The translations under genes were made by a program, and so were the position numbers. A stretch of DNA of 10,363 nt from Candidatus Nomurabacteria bacterium (GTDB lineage: Bacteria > Patescibacteriota > Minisyncoccia > Phycocordibacterales > UBA9973). How positions within the stretch are numbered: position 1 is the stretch's first letter; the number at the start of each line of letters is the position of its first letter. Shown piece after piece: positions 1 to 7,100 of the stretch. A model generated the notes under the pieces. It did no database searches. It was not told the DNA's origin and saw only the letters and a list, made by a program, of their open reading frames with translations. Where the stretch lies: assembly GCA_023267245.1 (NCBI GenBank), contig JAHFNP010000015.1, positions 1 to 10,363 on the forward strand, written 5' to 3'.

Positions 1-11
1 TCTTCAATTGA

Positions 12-65
12 GGCGAGCGGGAGCTAGCTCCAACACAAATGACTATGTGAGTGCAGCCGCTCGCC
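12..65. repeat. 9-bp inverted repeat enclosing a palindrome
   Basis: GGCGAGCGG at 12-20 is perfectly complementary to CCGCTCGCC at 57-65. The enclosed segment contains the 12-bp palindrome GGAGCTAGCTCC (20-31, sharing one G with the outer arm) and a small CACA/TGTG pairing (34-37 with 46-49). As RNA this could form a GC-rich stem closing two small hairpins. No U-tract follows on either strand, so it is not a typical intrinsic terminator. At 54 nt it is too short for a tRNA. It lies downstream of the minus-strand -10 box at 90-95, so it would be in the 5' part of that transcript if the promoter works. Confidence 0.5.
31..43 (+). repeat. 13-bp repeat, left copy (inverted relative to 1049-1061)
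   Basis: CAACACAAATGAC is the exact reverse complement of GTCATTTGTGTTG at 1049-1061. The two copies lie about 1 kb apart and flank the hypothetical gene at 149-976 with its promoter. This copy sits inside the larger inverted repeat at 12-65. Identity does not extend past 13 bp. Confidence 0.5.
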
Positions 66-89
66 ACAGATAAAGACAAACGCAGAACT

Positions 90-119
90 ATTATATCAAA
101 ACTAACTACCGCACCGCAA
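90..119 (-). promoter_or_regulatory. Candidate minus-strand promoter with extended -10
   Basis: The minus strand carries TATAAT at 90-95, preceded by TGA, which gives an extended -10 (TGATATAAT, 90-98). A weak -35-like TTGCGG lies at 114-119 with an 18-bp spacer. The start point would be near 83, with transcription running left through the inverted repeat at 12-65. No ATG follows closely, so the product would be a gene beyond the left edge with a structured leader, or a non-coding RNA. The 11 bp ATTATATCAAA at 90-100 recur exactly at 983-993 upstream of the next gene. Confidence 0.4.
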
Positions 120-148
120 GCAGGACAAAACTTAGCTTATCCATCAAA

Positions 149-976
149 TTAAAATAAGGTACTCACATCAACTTTATACAAAGCATCAGAAGAAGAGCCA
201 CACCCGCCACCTGATTCACATTTATAAACATAAATAGAACTACTATCACTTGTCCATGCAAGTTTATATACATTTTCTCCAATAAGAATTTTTTTATGAT
301 CAGATAATCTTTCTATATAAAATTCCGGGGGAGAAACAAAACCGCCTCTACCAAAAATTTCTTTTTTTACAAGGCTAGCAATATAAAGATTATTTGGAGA
401 ATAATATTCATCACCATGATGATTTGAATCAAATGTTTTTCCTAAAATTATATTTGTTCCGCAATCAGAACAAGTAAAAGTTCCACTGGTTAGGGAATCG
501 GATGTTTTCCTAGTAGCCGACATGTACTGCTTTATAAGATTTGGTTTTTGGCCCGTAAAATCAATTACTATATTTATATCTGGCAAAACACAGAACTTGC
601 TGTCAGTAGACCAACATCCATGTGATAAATTTACAGTTAACTGACTGCCAAAGATGTCTTGTTTATCTATAATAAATTTTTGATTTGAATTTAAATTAAT
701 TGCATTTAGATTGTAATCATCCTCGTTATATCCATAAGGGTGTATTTTTCCACCCTTACTAAAATAAAGTAAATATTTGTTATCTGGAGAAATAGTGAAA
801 TAAAAGCCAGGCAAATTTAAAAAATCTTCTGTTCCAATTAATTTTGAAAATCTACCAGCCTGATTATCTTGCTCGTTAGACAAATTCTGCGGTTTTGTGC
901 GGAAGAAAAAATATAGTACCCCACCAATAACCAAAAGGACTAATAAAAATAATAGGATTTTATTATTTGATTTCAT
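149..976 (-). CDS. Hypothetical membrane-anchored protein with TolB-like propeller motifs
   Basis: 275 aa. Lysines at residues 2 and 6 precede a hydrophobic helix at about 7-25 (ILLFLLVLLVIGGVLYFFF) and then R26 and K28, so it is probably an uncleaved N-terminal anchor with the rest outside the membrane. The exposed part holds four short motifs of the WD40-like/TolB type (hydrophobic or aromatic, S/T, P/T, D/N, then a beta strand): ISPDNKYLLYF at 62-72, WSTDSKFCV at 122-130, YSPNNLYIASL at 192-202 and WTSDSSSIYVY at 241-251. Four motifs are fewer than a full six- or seven-blade propeller. Cysteines occur in near pairs (121/129, 169/172, 253/259), compatible with disulfides. The gene is visibly more AT-rich than the rpo genes. 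Its ATG lies where transcription from the -10 box at 983-988 should begin, so translation is probably leaderless. A terminator-like hairpin separates it from rpoD. I do not recognise a named family, and the ligand or partner is unknown. Confidence 0.8.
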   Translation of the reverse strand: MKSNNKILLFLLVLLVIGGVLYFFFRTKPQNLSNEQDNQAGRFSKLIGTEDFLNLPGFYFTISPDNKYLLYFSKGGKIHPYGYNEDDYNLNAINLNSNQKFIIDKQDIFGSQLTVNLSHGCWSTDSKFCVLPDINIVIDFTGQKPNLIKQYMSATRKTSDSLTSGTFTCSDCGTNIILGKTFDSNHHGDEYYSPNNLYIASLVKKEIFGRGGFVSPPEFYIERLSDHKKILIGENVYKLAWTSDSSSIYVYKCESGGGCGSSSDALYKVDVSTLF

Positions 977-982
977 GGAGAA

Positions 983-991
983 ATTATATCA
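983..991 (-). promoter_or_regulatory. Extended -10 promoter giving a leaderless start for the gene at 149-976
   Basis: The minus strand reads TGATATAAT, a perfect TATAAT (983-988) with the extended TGn element. The hexamer ends at 983, so a start point 7 nt downstream falls at 976, the A of the ATG. The intervening bases TTTCTCC contain no Shine-Dalgarno sequence. No good -35 is visible; the nearest candidate is TTGTGG at a 19-bp spacer, which is weak. An extended -10 promoter can work without a good -35. Confidence 0.6.
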
Positions 992-1012
992 AATTTTCAA
1001 CTAAAACCCACA

Positions 1013-1050
1013 ACGTAGAAAGCCCCGACCGAAGTTGGGGCTTTCTACGT
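1013..1050 (-). terminator. Strong hairpin, probable terminator of the rpoBC-dnaG-rpoD unit
   Basis: ACGTAGAAAGCCCC at 1013-1026 pairs perfectly with GGGGCTTTCTACGT at 1037-1050 (14 bp). Read on the minus strand the loop is AACTTCGGTC: after one A-C mismatch it continues with two pairs closed by a C(UUCG)G tetraloop, an exceptionally stable RNA loop. On the plus strand the loop would be CGAA, so the UUCG favours a minus-strand role. The downstream minus sequence TGTGGGTTTTAG lacks an immediate run of U, although the 3' arm contains CUUUCU. It lies 82 nt after the rpoD stop and 37 nt before the next start codon, as expected for a terminator. An attenuator role is also possible. Confidence 0.7.
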
Positions 1051-1061
1051 CATTTGTGTTG
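1049..1061 (-). repeat. 13-bp repeat, right copy (inverted relative to 31-43)
   Basis: GTCATTTGTGTTG is the exact reverse complement of 31-43. Its first two bases overlap the outer end of the terminator stem. Nearby ATAAGCTAA at 1072-1080 is also the reverse complement of TTAGCTTAT at 132-140, but the order of the two shared words is not the one a continuous inverted repeat would give. Confidence 0.5.
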
Positions 1062-1095
1062 TTATAATAAAATAAGCTAACCTACACTCCCTGAG

Positions 1096-1124
1096 ATACT
1101 AGCAAATTCGAGCGAAAAAGTCAA
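1096..1124 (-). promoter_or_regulatory. Candidate sigma-70-type promoter just after rpoD
   Basis: On the minus strand TTGACT (1119-1124, five of six matches to TTGACA) is followed after exactly 17 bp by TAGTAT (1096-1101, four of six matches to TATAAT), preceded by TGC, an extended -10 feature. The start point would be near 1089. The transcript would run into the hairpin at 1013-1050, giving either a short RNA of about 75-90 nt or a hairpin-containing leader for the gene at 149-976. The -35 lies 8-13 nt after the rpoD stop codon. Strength is inferred from consensus only. Confidence 0.4.
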
Positions 1125-1131
1125 GTTTTTT

Positions 1132-2337
1132 CTAGTCGAAATGGTTTTTGAGGCGGATAATTTTGTCGTTCTGGCGGAGCTTGTCGTGCACCTTGGCCTC
1201 AATCTGACGAATACGCTCGCGGGTCACGCCGAATTCTTGGCCCACTTCTTCAAGCGTATGCTGAACGCCGTCGACGAGTCCGTAGCGCATTTCCAGTATC
1301 TTCCTCTCCTTCTGGGCGAGAGTCTGAAGAACTTCTTTGATCTGATCGGATAGGATTCTCCTGGCCGCATCCTGATCCGGTCGCAAGATCTTTTCATCGG
1401 CGATAAATTCGCCGCGAGTAGACTTCTCTTCATCATCGCCGATCGGCTGTTCGAGAGAGACGGTTTCCTGATTGATGTTCTCAATGATGTGAACTTTCGC
1501 GACTTCTATGCCCATTTCGGTTGCGATCTCTTCCGCGAGAGGCTCGCGGCCGAGGTCTTGAGAAAGACGGCGGTAGACTTGTTTGTATTTTGAAATAGTT
1601 TCAACCATGTGCACCGGTATGCGGATAGTCCTAGACTGGTCGGCCAAGGCGCGAGTGACGGACTGTCTGATCCACCAAGTCGCATAAGTTGAAAATTTAA
1701 ATCCCCTCGTCCAGTCAAATTTATCAACCGCTTTAAAGAGGCCGATATTTCCTTCTTGGATCAGATCAAGAAGTGTCAGGTCGGAACTTCGGCCGACATA
1801 CTTCTTGGCGATTGAGACGACGAGGCGGAGGTTTGCTCTCGCCAAAAGATTCTTGGCTTCTCTGTCTCCCTTCTCTATTCTTTTAGCTAATTCTTTTTCT
1901 TCACTGGCAGGTATGAGCGGATATTGGCCGATCTCTTTAAGATACATCTGAATCGAATCGTATGACGGCGTAGACTCTCGGGAATATTTTAATTTTGCGC
2001 CTTCCTTCGGCTTTGAATCATCTAAGTTTAAAAGATTGCCGCCTTCAAGCACATCAACTCCGGCGACGGACAAGGTCTCATAAAGATCATCCAAGAATAA
2101 AATATTCTGTTCGATATCCGGAAAAGTCTTCAATATTTCATCATGGGTTACAAATCCCCTTTTCTTGCCTTTAGCGACGAATTCCAAAGCCTTCATTGAA
2201 AGATCTTCCGCTTTGGATTTCTTTTTTGGCGCCGGCTTTTTAGCAGGGATCTTGGCTTTAGTTGCAAGCTTTTTGACTTGTTTTACCACTTTCTTCACAA
2301 CCTTTTTTGGGGATTTCTTTTTTGTATTTTTTTTCAT
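1132..2337 (-). CDS. rpoD: RNA polymerase primary sigma factor (sigma-70 family, RpoD/SigA)
   Basis: 401 aa. It binds core RNA polymerase, recognises -35 and -10 elements and opens DNA for most transcription. Residues 1-42 are a basic tail (20 Lys in the first 45 residues). About 46-100 looks like region 1.1 (FVAKGKKRGFVTHDEI, then an acidic helix ending in VAGVDVLEGG). Region 1.2 is about 125-158 (DSIQMYLKEIGQYPLI). Region 2 runs about 160-245, with the core-binding helix DLIQEGNIGLFKAVDKFD at 191-208 and the -10 reading and melting segment YATWWIRQSVTRALADQSR at 218-236. Region 3 is about 245-315. Region 4.2 is a helix-turn-helix at about 361-388 (TLEEVGQEFGVTRERIRQIE) that reads the -35. 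The length is typical of compact primary sigma factors. The start follows the dnaG stop by 12 nt of A/T-only sequence with no Shine-Dalgarno. The second and third codons lie in a run of eight A. Primary rather than alternative sigma is favoured by regions 1.1 and 1.2 and by the dnaG neighbour. Confidence 0.98.
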   Translation of the reverse strand: MKKNTKKKSPKKVVKKVVKQVKKLATKAKIPAKKPAPKKKSKAEDLSMKALEFVAKGKKRGFVTHDEILKTFPDIEQNILFLDDLYETLSVAGVDVLEGGNLLNLDDSKPKEGAKLKYSRESTPSYDSIQMYLKEIGQYPLIPASEEKELAKRIEKGDREAKNLLARANLRLVVSIAKKYVGRSSDLTLLDLIQEGNIGLFKAVDKFDWTRGFKFSTYATWWIRQSVTRALADQSRTIRIPVHMVETISKYKQVYRRLSQDLGREPLAEEIATEMGIEVAKVHIIENINQETVSLEQPIGDDEEKSTRGEFIADEKILRPDQDAARRILSDQIKEVLQTLAQKERKILEMRYGLVDGVQHTLEEVGQEFGVTRERIRQIEAKVHDKLRQNDKIIRLKNHFD

Positions 2338-2349
2338 TTAAAATATTAA

Positions 2350-4095
2350 TTATTTTTCTAAAAATCGACTGTTTTTAATTTCATTTATCCTTTTTGAAAT
2401 TTCTTGGCATTTTTTTAAAACCTCTTCCATCTCCTTTTCATCCTTATCCTTTTCGGTCTGGCGCAATCGGGTCAAAAGTGTAGATAAGCGCTCTTCCAGT
2501 AATTCTTTTTCTAAATTATCTATAAGCTCATCCGCATCCCCCTTCAAAGCTTTATGATTCTCGTAATACATTTCCGCTTGAAACACTAGATTTTCTTTCT
2601 CCCCTCTTTCTATGTTTTTTATTTCTTCTTCGAGTTCGCGGCCGCTTATTTGTTTATACTTTTTTTCAAGCAGGTCCAGATCAAGTCCCGGCGGAGATTC
2701 CCCTTTCTGCCAAATCCAGATACCTACAATCTTGTCCCGGATCTGGTCTTTTATTTTTTTAATTTTACTTCCAACTGGAGAGGTTACGCCCACTTCCTTT
2801 TGTTCTTTTTTCAATATCTTGCCGACTTCTTCCCTGATAGAGTCCTCTCCGAGATCGAGCTTATTAGCTATTTTCTTTATGAAGTGAGCCTGGTCGACTG
2901 AATTGCCGATCGCCGCGACATACGGCAAAACTTTTTTATTGACGGCAAGGACCAAGTCTCGATCCTTGATTCCTTTTTCCGTCAGATAATCAAGGTAGAA
3001 ATCAATAATCGGCTGAGCATCCTTGATCGCTTTCTCCCAGATACTCTTATCCTTCAAAATAATATCGGCTGGATCGAGAGACTCAGGTATTTTAACCATT
3101 TTAACATCCATATCAAGAGAGAGGGCCAATTTCACGCCTCTTTCTCCGGCGGACAGACCGGCTTCATCAGAATCAAAGGACAACAATAGAGAATTGGTGA
3201 ATCTTTTTATAAGGCCGATATGATCCGGAGTTAAAGCCGTCCCTGACACGGCGACGGTATTTTCTGTGCCGGCTTGATGCGCCATGATGAGATCCATCTG
3301 GCCCTCGACAACGATCGCTTGATTCTTTTGCATCATTGCCCTCTTGGCTTTATCATAGCCAAAAAGAATTTTGGATTTATTATAAAGCTCGGTCTCGGGA
3401 CTGTTCACATACTTGGCGGCTACGAAATTTTTATCCTTAGCCGAAGCTTCAGAACCCGGCAAATCGAAAATCCTTCCGGAATAGCCGACAACTCTGCCTT
3501 GCGTATCCGTAATCGGAAACATAATCCGACTGCGAAAACGATCATAATATCCTCGCTCGCCTTTGATCGACAAGCCGTTCTTCTCGATTTGCATATCCGT
3601 AAACCCCCTGGACTTCAGGAAATTAAATAAAGTCTGCCAGCCGCCCTGAGCAAAACCTATTCTGAAATTCTTAATCGTCTTTTCTTCAAGGCCTCTTTTT
3701 TTAAGGTACTCCAGAACGGCGGTGTTCTTGGTCAGACTAAATTCAAAAAATTTAGTCGCGAGCTCGAGCAATTCATAAGACTTTTTGTGCTCCAGATTTT
3801 CTTTGGAGCCAACCTCTGTCAACTGGACGCCAGCCTTGTCGGCGAGTGATTTCAAAGCTTCATAAAAGGAAACTCCTTCGATCTCTTCAACAAAAGTGAA
3901 GATATCGCCGCCGCGATTGCAACCGAAACAATGGTAGCTATTTCTCGTCGGCGAAACAAAAAATGAAGGGCTCTTTTCGTTGTGGAACGGACAGCGCGCT
4001 CTCAGATTGGAACCGGCTTTCTCCAATTTTAAATAAGAAGAAACAATATCGACGATATTGAGCCTCTCTTTAATTTGTTCTACGGGAGAAGACAT
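2350..4095 (-). CDS. dnaG: DNA primase
   Basis: 581 aa, the same length as E. coli DnaG. It makes short RNA primers for leading- and lagging-strand synthesis at the replication fork, recruited by the replicative helicase. The N-terminal CHC2 zinc-binding domain (about 1-95) has ligands C35, H38, C56 and C59 (CPFHNEKSPSFFV, then YHCFGCNRGGD). The polymerase domain has the basic signature YYDRFRSRIMFPITD at 183-197. The Toprim metal site is visible as E264 (VVEGQMD), D308 and D310 (FDSDEAG) and D341/D344 (DPAD). The C-terminal 440-581 region is helical, charged and weakly conserved, where DnaG normally binds DnaB. The ATG at 4093-4095 fits the family start (helix VEQIKERLNIVDIVSSYLKL before the zinc motif). 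No Shine-Dalgarno precedes it. It follows rpoC by 37 nt of AT-rich sequence and precedes rpoD by 12 nt, so it is very probably co-transcribed with both. Confidence 0.99.
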   Translation of the reverse strand: MSSPVEQIKERLNIVDIVSSYLKLEKAGSNLRARCPFHNEKSPSFFVSPTRNSYHCFGCNRGGDIFTFVEEIEGVSFYEALKSLADKAGVQLTEVGSKENLEHKKSYELLELATKFFEFSLTKNTAVLEYLKKRGLEEKTIKNFRIGFAQGGWQTLFNFLKSRGFTDMQIEKNGLSIKGERGYYDRFRSRIMFPITDTQGRVVGYSGRIFDLPGSEASAKDKNFVAAKYVNSPETELYNKSKILFGYDKAKRAMMQKNQAIVVEGQMDLIMAHQAGTENTVAVSGTALTPDHIGLIKRFTNSLLLSFDSDEAGLSAGERGVKLALSLDMDVKMVKIPESLDPADIILKDKSIWEKAIKDAQPIIDFYLDYLTEKGIKDRDLVLAVNKKVLPYVAAIGNSVDQAHFIKKIANKLDLGEDSIREEVGKILKKEQKEVGVTSPVGSKIKKIKDQIRDKIVGIWIWQKGESPPGLDLDLLEKKYKQISGRELEEEIKNIERGEKENLVFQAEMYYENHKALKGDADELIDNLEKELLEERLSTLLTRLRQTEKDKDEKEMEEVLKKCQEISKRINEIKNSRFLEK

Positions 4096-4132
4096 GCGCT
4101 GATTTATTGTTTTTTATTAATGATTAAACTTT

Positions 4133-7100
4133 TTAGAAGTTCTCTTCTCTTTTAGGAGTCATCTTTTCTTCATCTTCCAACTTTGCATTGAAGCCTGTTC
4201 CAGCCGGAATAAGGCGTCCGATAATAACATTCTCTTTAAGACCTCGCAGATCGTCTACTCCGCCTCGGATCGCATTGTTGATCAAGACTCGGTTAGTGTT
4301 TTGGAATGAAGCGGCAGACAACCAGCTCTTAGTTGTAAGCGATACTTCGGTAATACCTAGAACAACTGTCTCAGCTGTAGCTTCTTGGCCGCTTTCTTCT
4401 TTCGCTACGCGATCATTCTCGTCAAACAATTCAATACTTTCGACAATCTCGCCGCGTGAGAAAGATGTAGATCCGGCATCCTTGATTCTCTTTCTTGAGA
4501 ACATCTGGCGGATAATAATCTCAATGTGCTTTCTAGAAATGGACGCGCCCTGAAGTTCGTAAACTTTGTTGATTTCTCGGATGATGTATTCTTCGGCTAC
4601 TTCATTGCCGGCATACTTGAAGATCTCACCAATATCGGCTGAACCGTCGGTCAAAATATCTCCTTTTTTAACCTTGCTGCCGATTTTGACAATCGGTGTT
4701 CTTCGGAACTGAACCAAGTATTCAGATTCATTTCCGTTCTTAGCTGGGACCTTGCCTTTCGCCGGCTTGCTTTCAACTTTTATATCATTCAATACGACAA
4801 TGACTTTTTCTTTGCCGAGATCTTTTATGTCTACAACCTCTCCGTCCGCGTGACAGATCAAGGCCGGATTCTTTGGCAATCTTCTTTCAAAAATTTCTTC
4901 AACTCGAGGCAAACCGGCAGTAATGTCGACAGTCGCGACACCTCCGGCGTGGAAAGTTCGAAGCGTAAGCTGAGTACCCGGTTCGCCGATCGCTTGAGCG
5001 GCGATAATACCTACAGCTTCTCCAAGCTTCACCAATTGGTTGCGTCCGAGATCCAAACCGTAACAAGTCTGACAGATTCCGTGAATGGTCTTGCAAGTGA
5101 GCGGAGAGCGAACAATAACTTCTTCTACTCCCAATGATTCGATTTTCTGAGCTTCTTCTTTGGTGATCAAAAATCCTCGCTTGTACAAAACTTTTCCAGC
5201 GCTATCTTTGATATCTTCAGCTACAACTCGTCCGCGGATATTCTTGGTCAAACTGATCTGGACGCCCATGATATTTTCCTTAGTGAGTTTCTTACCATCC
5301 TTTGAACCGCAATCATCTTCAGTGATGACGACATCCTGAGACACGTCAACCAAACGCCTGGTCAAATAACCGGCCTTGGCGGTACTTAGAGCCGTGTCGG
5401 CCAAACCCTTTCTCGAACCGTGCGTGGTAATAAAGTATTCAATCGGAGAAAGACCTTCTTTGTAGGATGAAATAACTGGGAAGTCGATCGTCTCGCCGGC
5501 AGTATTGATAATAAGTCCTTTCATACCCGCCATCTGAGTAAAGTTATGCATAGATCCTCGAGCGCCGGAATTTAGCATGTCCGCAGCGGAACCGTTCTTC
5601 TCCAAGTTTACAGGAATTATTTTTTCAATCTCGATTTTTACATGCTCCCAAATTTCGATTGTCTTTCTGTATTTCTCTTCTTCAGACAAAAGACCTTCCT
5701 TGTACTGGCTGGTCACTTCTTCGGCCTGTTTTCGTCCGTGAGCGACGATATCCGCCTTGCCTGCCGGAACAGTCACATTATCAATACCCCAAGTGATACC
5801 GGATTTAGTAATATATTTAAATCCGAAATCTTTTATCTTATCTAGGACCTTTGGAGTCTGATCGATACCGTAATGAAGAATAAGTTCATCAATCAAAGCT
5901 GACATTCTCTTTGAATTAATCTCTTCGTTTAAGTATGGGAAATCATTCGGCAAAACGCTGTTGAAAAGAAGACGGCCGACGGATGTCTCGAAAGGCTTAC
6001 CTTCAAATTTTTTGTACTTCTCTGTCTCGGTGCCCAAAACTTTGATCTTGGCTCGGAAACTCACAATGTCGAAGTCATAAGCGGTGATCGCGTGGTTTGG
6101 ACTGGCAAAAAACTTTCCTTCGCCGTTTTCTCCATCCATAGCCTTGGTCATCCAGTAACAGCCCAAAACGATATCGAGCTTCGGATTGACGATCGGATCT
6201 CCAGACTGAGGCTTGAGCAAGTTTTTATTTGCGGCCATTAATTCTTTTGCTTCGGCTTGAGCTTCATTTGAAAGCGGTACATAAACGGCCATCTGGTCTC
6301 CGTCGAAGTCGGCGTTAAACGCGGTACAAACCAACGGGTGAACTTGAATCGCATTGCCTTCGATCAAAATCGGGTTGAAAGCTTGTATGCCCAATCGGTG
6401 CAAAGTCGGCGCACGGTTCAAAAGAACATACTTGCCTTCAATAACTTCTTCTAGAATAGCCCAGACTTCTGGAATGCCTTCTTCGATTAATTTATTGGCT
6501 CCGCGGATGTTGTGCGCCAATTCCCTCTTGAGAATTTTGGAAATAATAAACGGTCGGAAAAGTTCCAGCGCCATGTGCTTCGGCAGACCGCACTGGTTTA
6601 ATTTGAGCTGAGGACCGACGACGATAACTGAACGGCCGGAGTAGTCCACGCGCTTACCGAGGAGGTTTTGTCGGAAAAGTCCTTGCTTGCTCTTCAAGTT
6701 ATCAGCCAAAGATTTAAGAGCTCTCTTTTGTGACTGACTCATAGCGGTAGAATCGTTACCGGCGATAGAGTTGTCTATAAGAGCGTCGACTGCTTCTTGG
6801 AGTATTCTTTTTTCATTTCGCAAAATAACATCTGGTGCGCCGATTTCTTTAAGTTTTCTCAAACGATTGTTTCGGTTGATCACTCGGCGATAAAGGTCGT
6901 TGATATCGGAAGTCGCATGTCGGCCGCCATCAAGAGCCACCATCGGACGAAGCGCTGGCGGGATAACTGGAATAACGGTCAAGAACATCCATTCTGGTCT
7001 GATCTTGGAATGAATCATTGATCTAACCAAAGAAAGTCTCTTTTGCAATTTTTCTTTCTCAACTGTATTTGCAGTCTCAAGCATTTTTTCGGTCTCAACT

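Larger units (their letters stand above)
1..144 (-). pseudogene. Possible zinc-ribbon gene start, frameshifted and cut by the window edge
   Basis: An ATG at 144-142 lies only 4 nt after the stop of the gene at 149-976, but its frame (MDKLSFVLLAVR) stops after 12 codons at 106-108. The neighbouring minus frame is open from 136 to the window edge (45 codons) and begins AKFCPACGAVV, which resembles the N-terminus of small zinc-ribbon proteins (CPxCG knuckle). One extra G after the third codon would join the two as MDKAKFCPACG. What follows does not look like a second zinc knuckle: it is a hydrophobic stretch with scattered Cys, overlapping an inverted repeat and a promoter-like -10 box. It could be a decayed gene, a sequencing indel, or a chance open frame over a regulatory region. 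No function is assigned. Confidence 0.22.

Noticed and set aside
12..65. tRNA or known structured RNA gene
   Set aside because: The 54-nt span is too short for a tRNA, has no T-arm GTTC motif or anticodon arm, and matches no tmRNA, SRP or RNase P landmark that I know.
1060..1068. Plus-strand extended -10 (TGTTATAAT)
   Set aside because: No -35 lies upstream because the terminator stem occupies that position, and transcription would run antisense into rpoD with no gene on that strand. The AT-rich setting makes such a match likely.
1107..1140. A/T-rich hairpin over the rpoD stop (GAAAAA with TTTTTC, TTCGA with TCGAA)
   Set aside because: The stem is weak, interrupted and overlaps the candidate -35. 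The GC-rich hairpin at 1013-1050 is a much better terminator.
3274..3630. Plus-strand open frame of 118 codons opposite dnaG
   Set aside because: It is antisense to the conserved polymerase/Toprim part of DnaG, has no recognisable motif and its frame is explained by the codon use of the real gene.
4949..4984. Trigger-loop Leu945 in place of Met as an unusual catalytic change
   Set aside because: TLRTFH is also the sequence in other bacterial phyla such as Bacteroidetes, and the catalytic Arg and His are kept.
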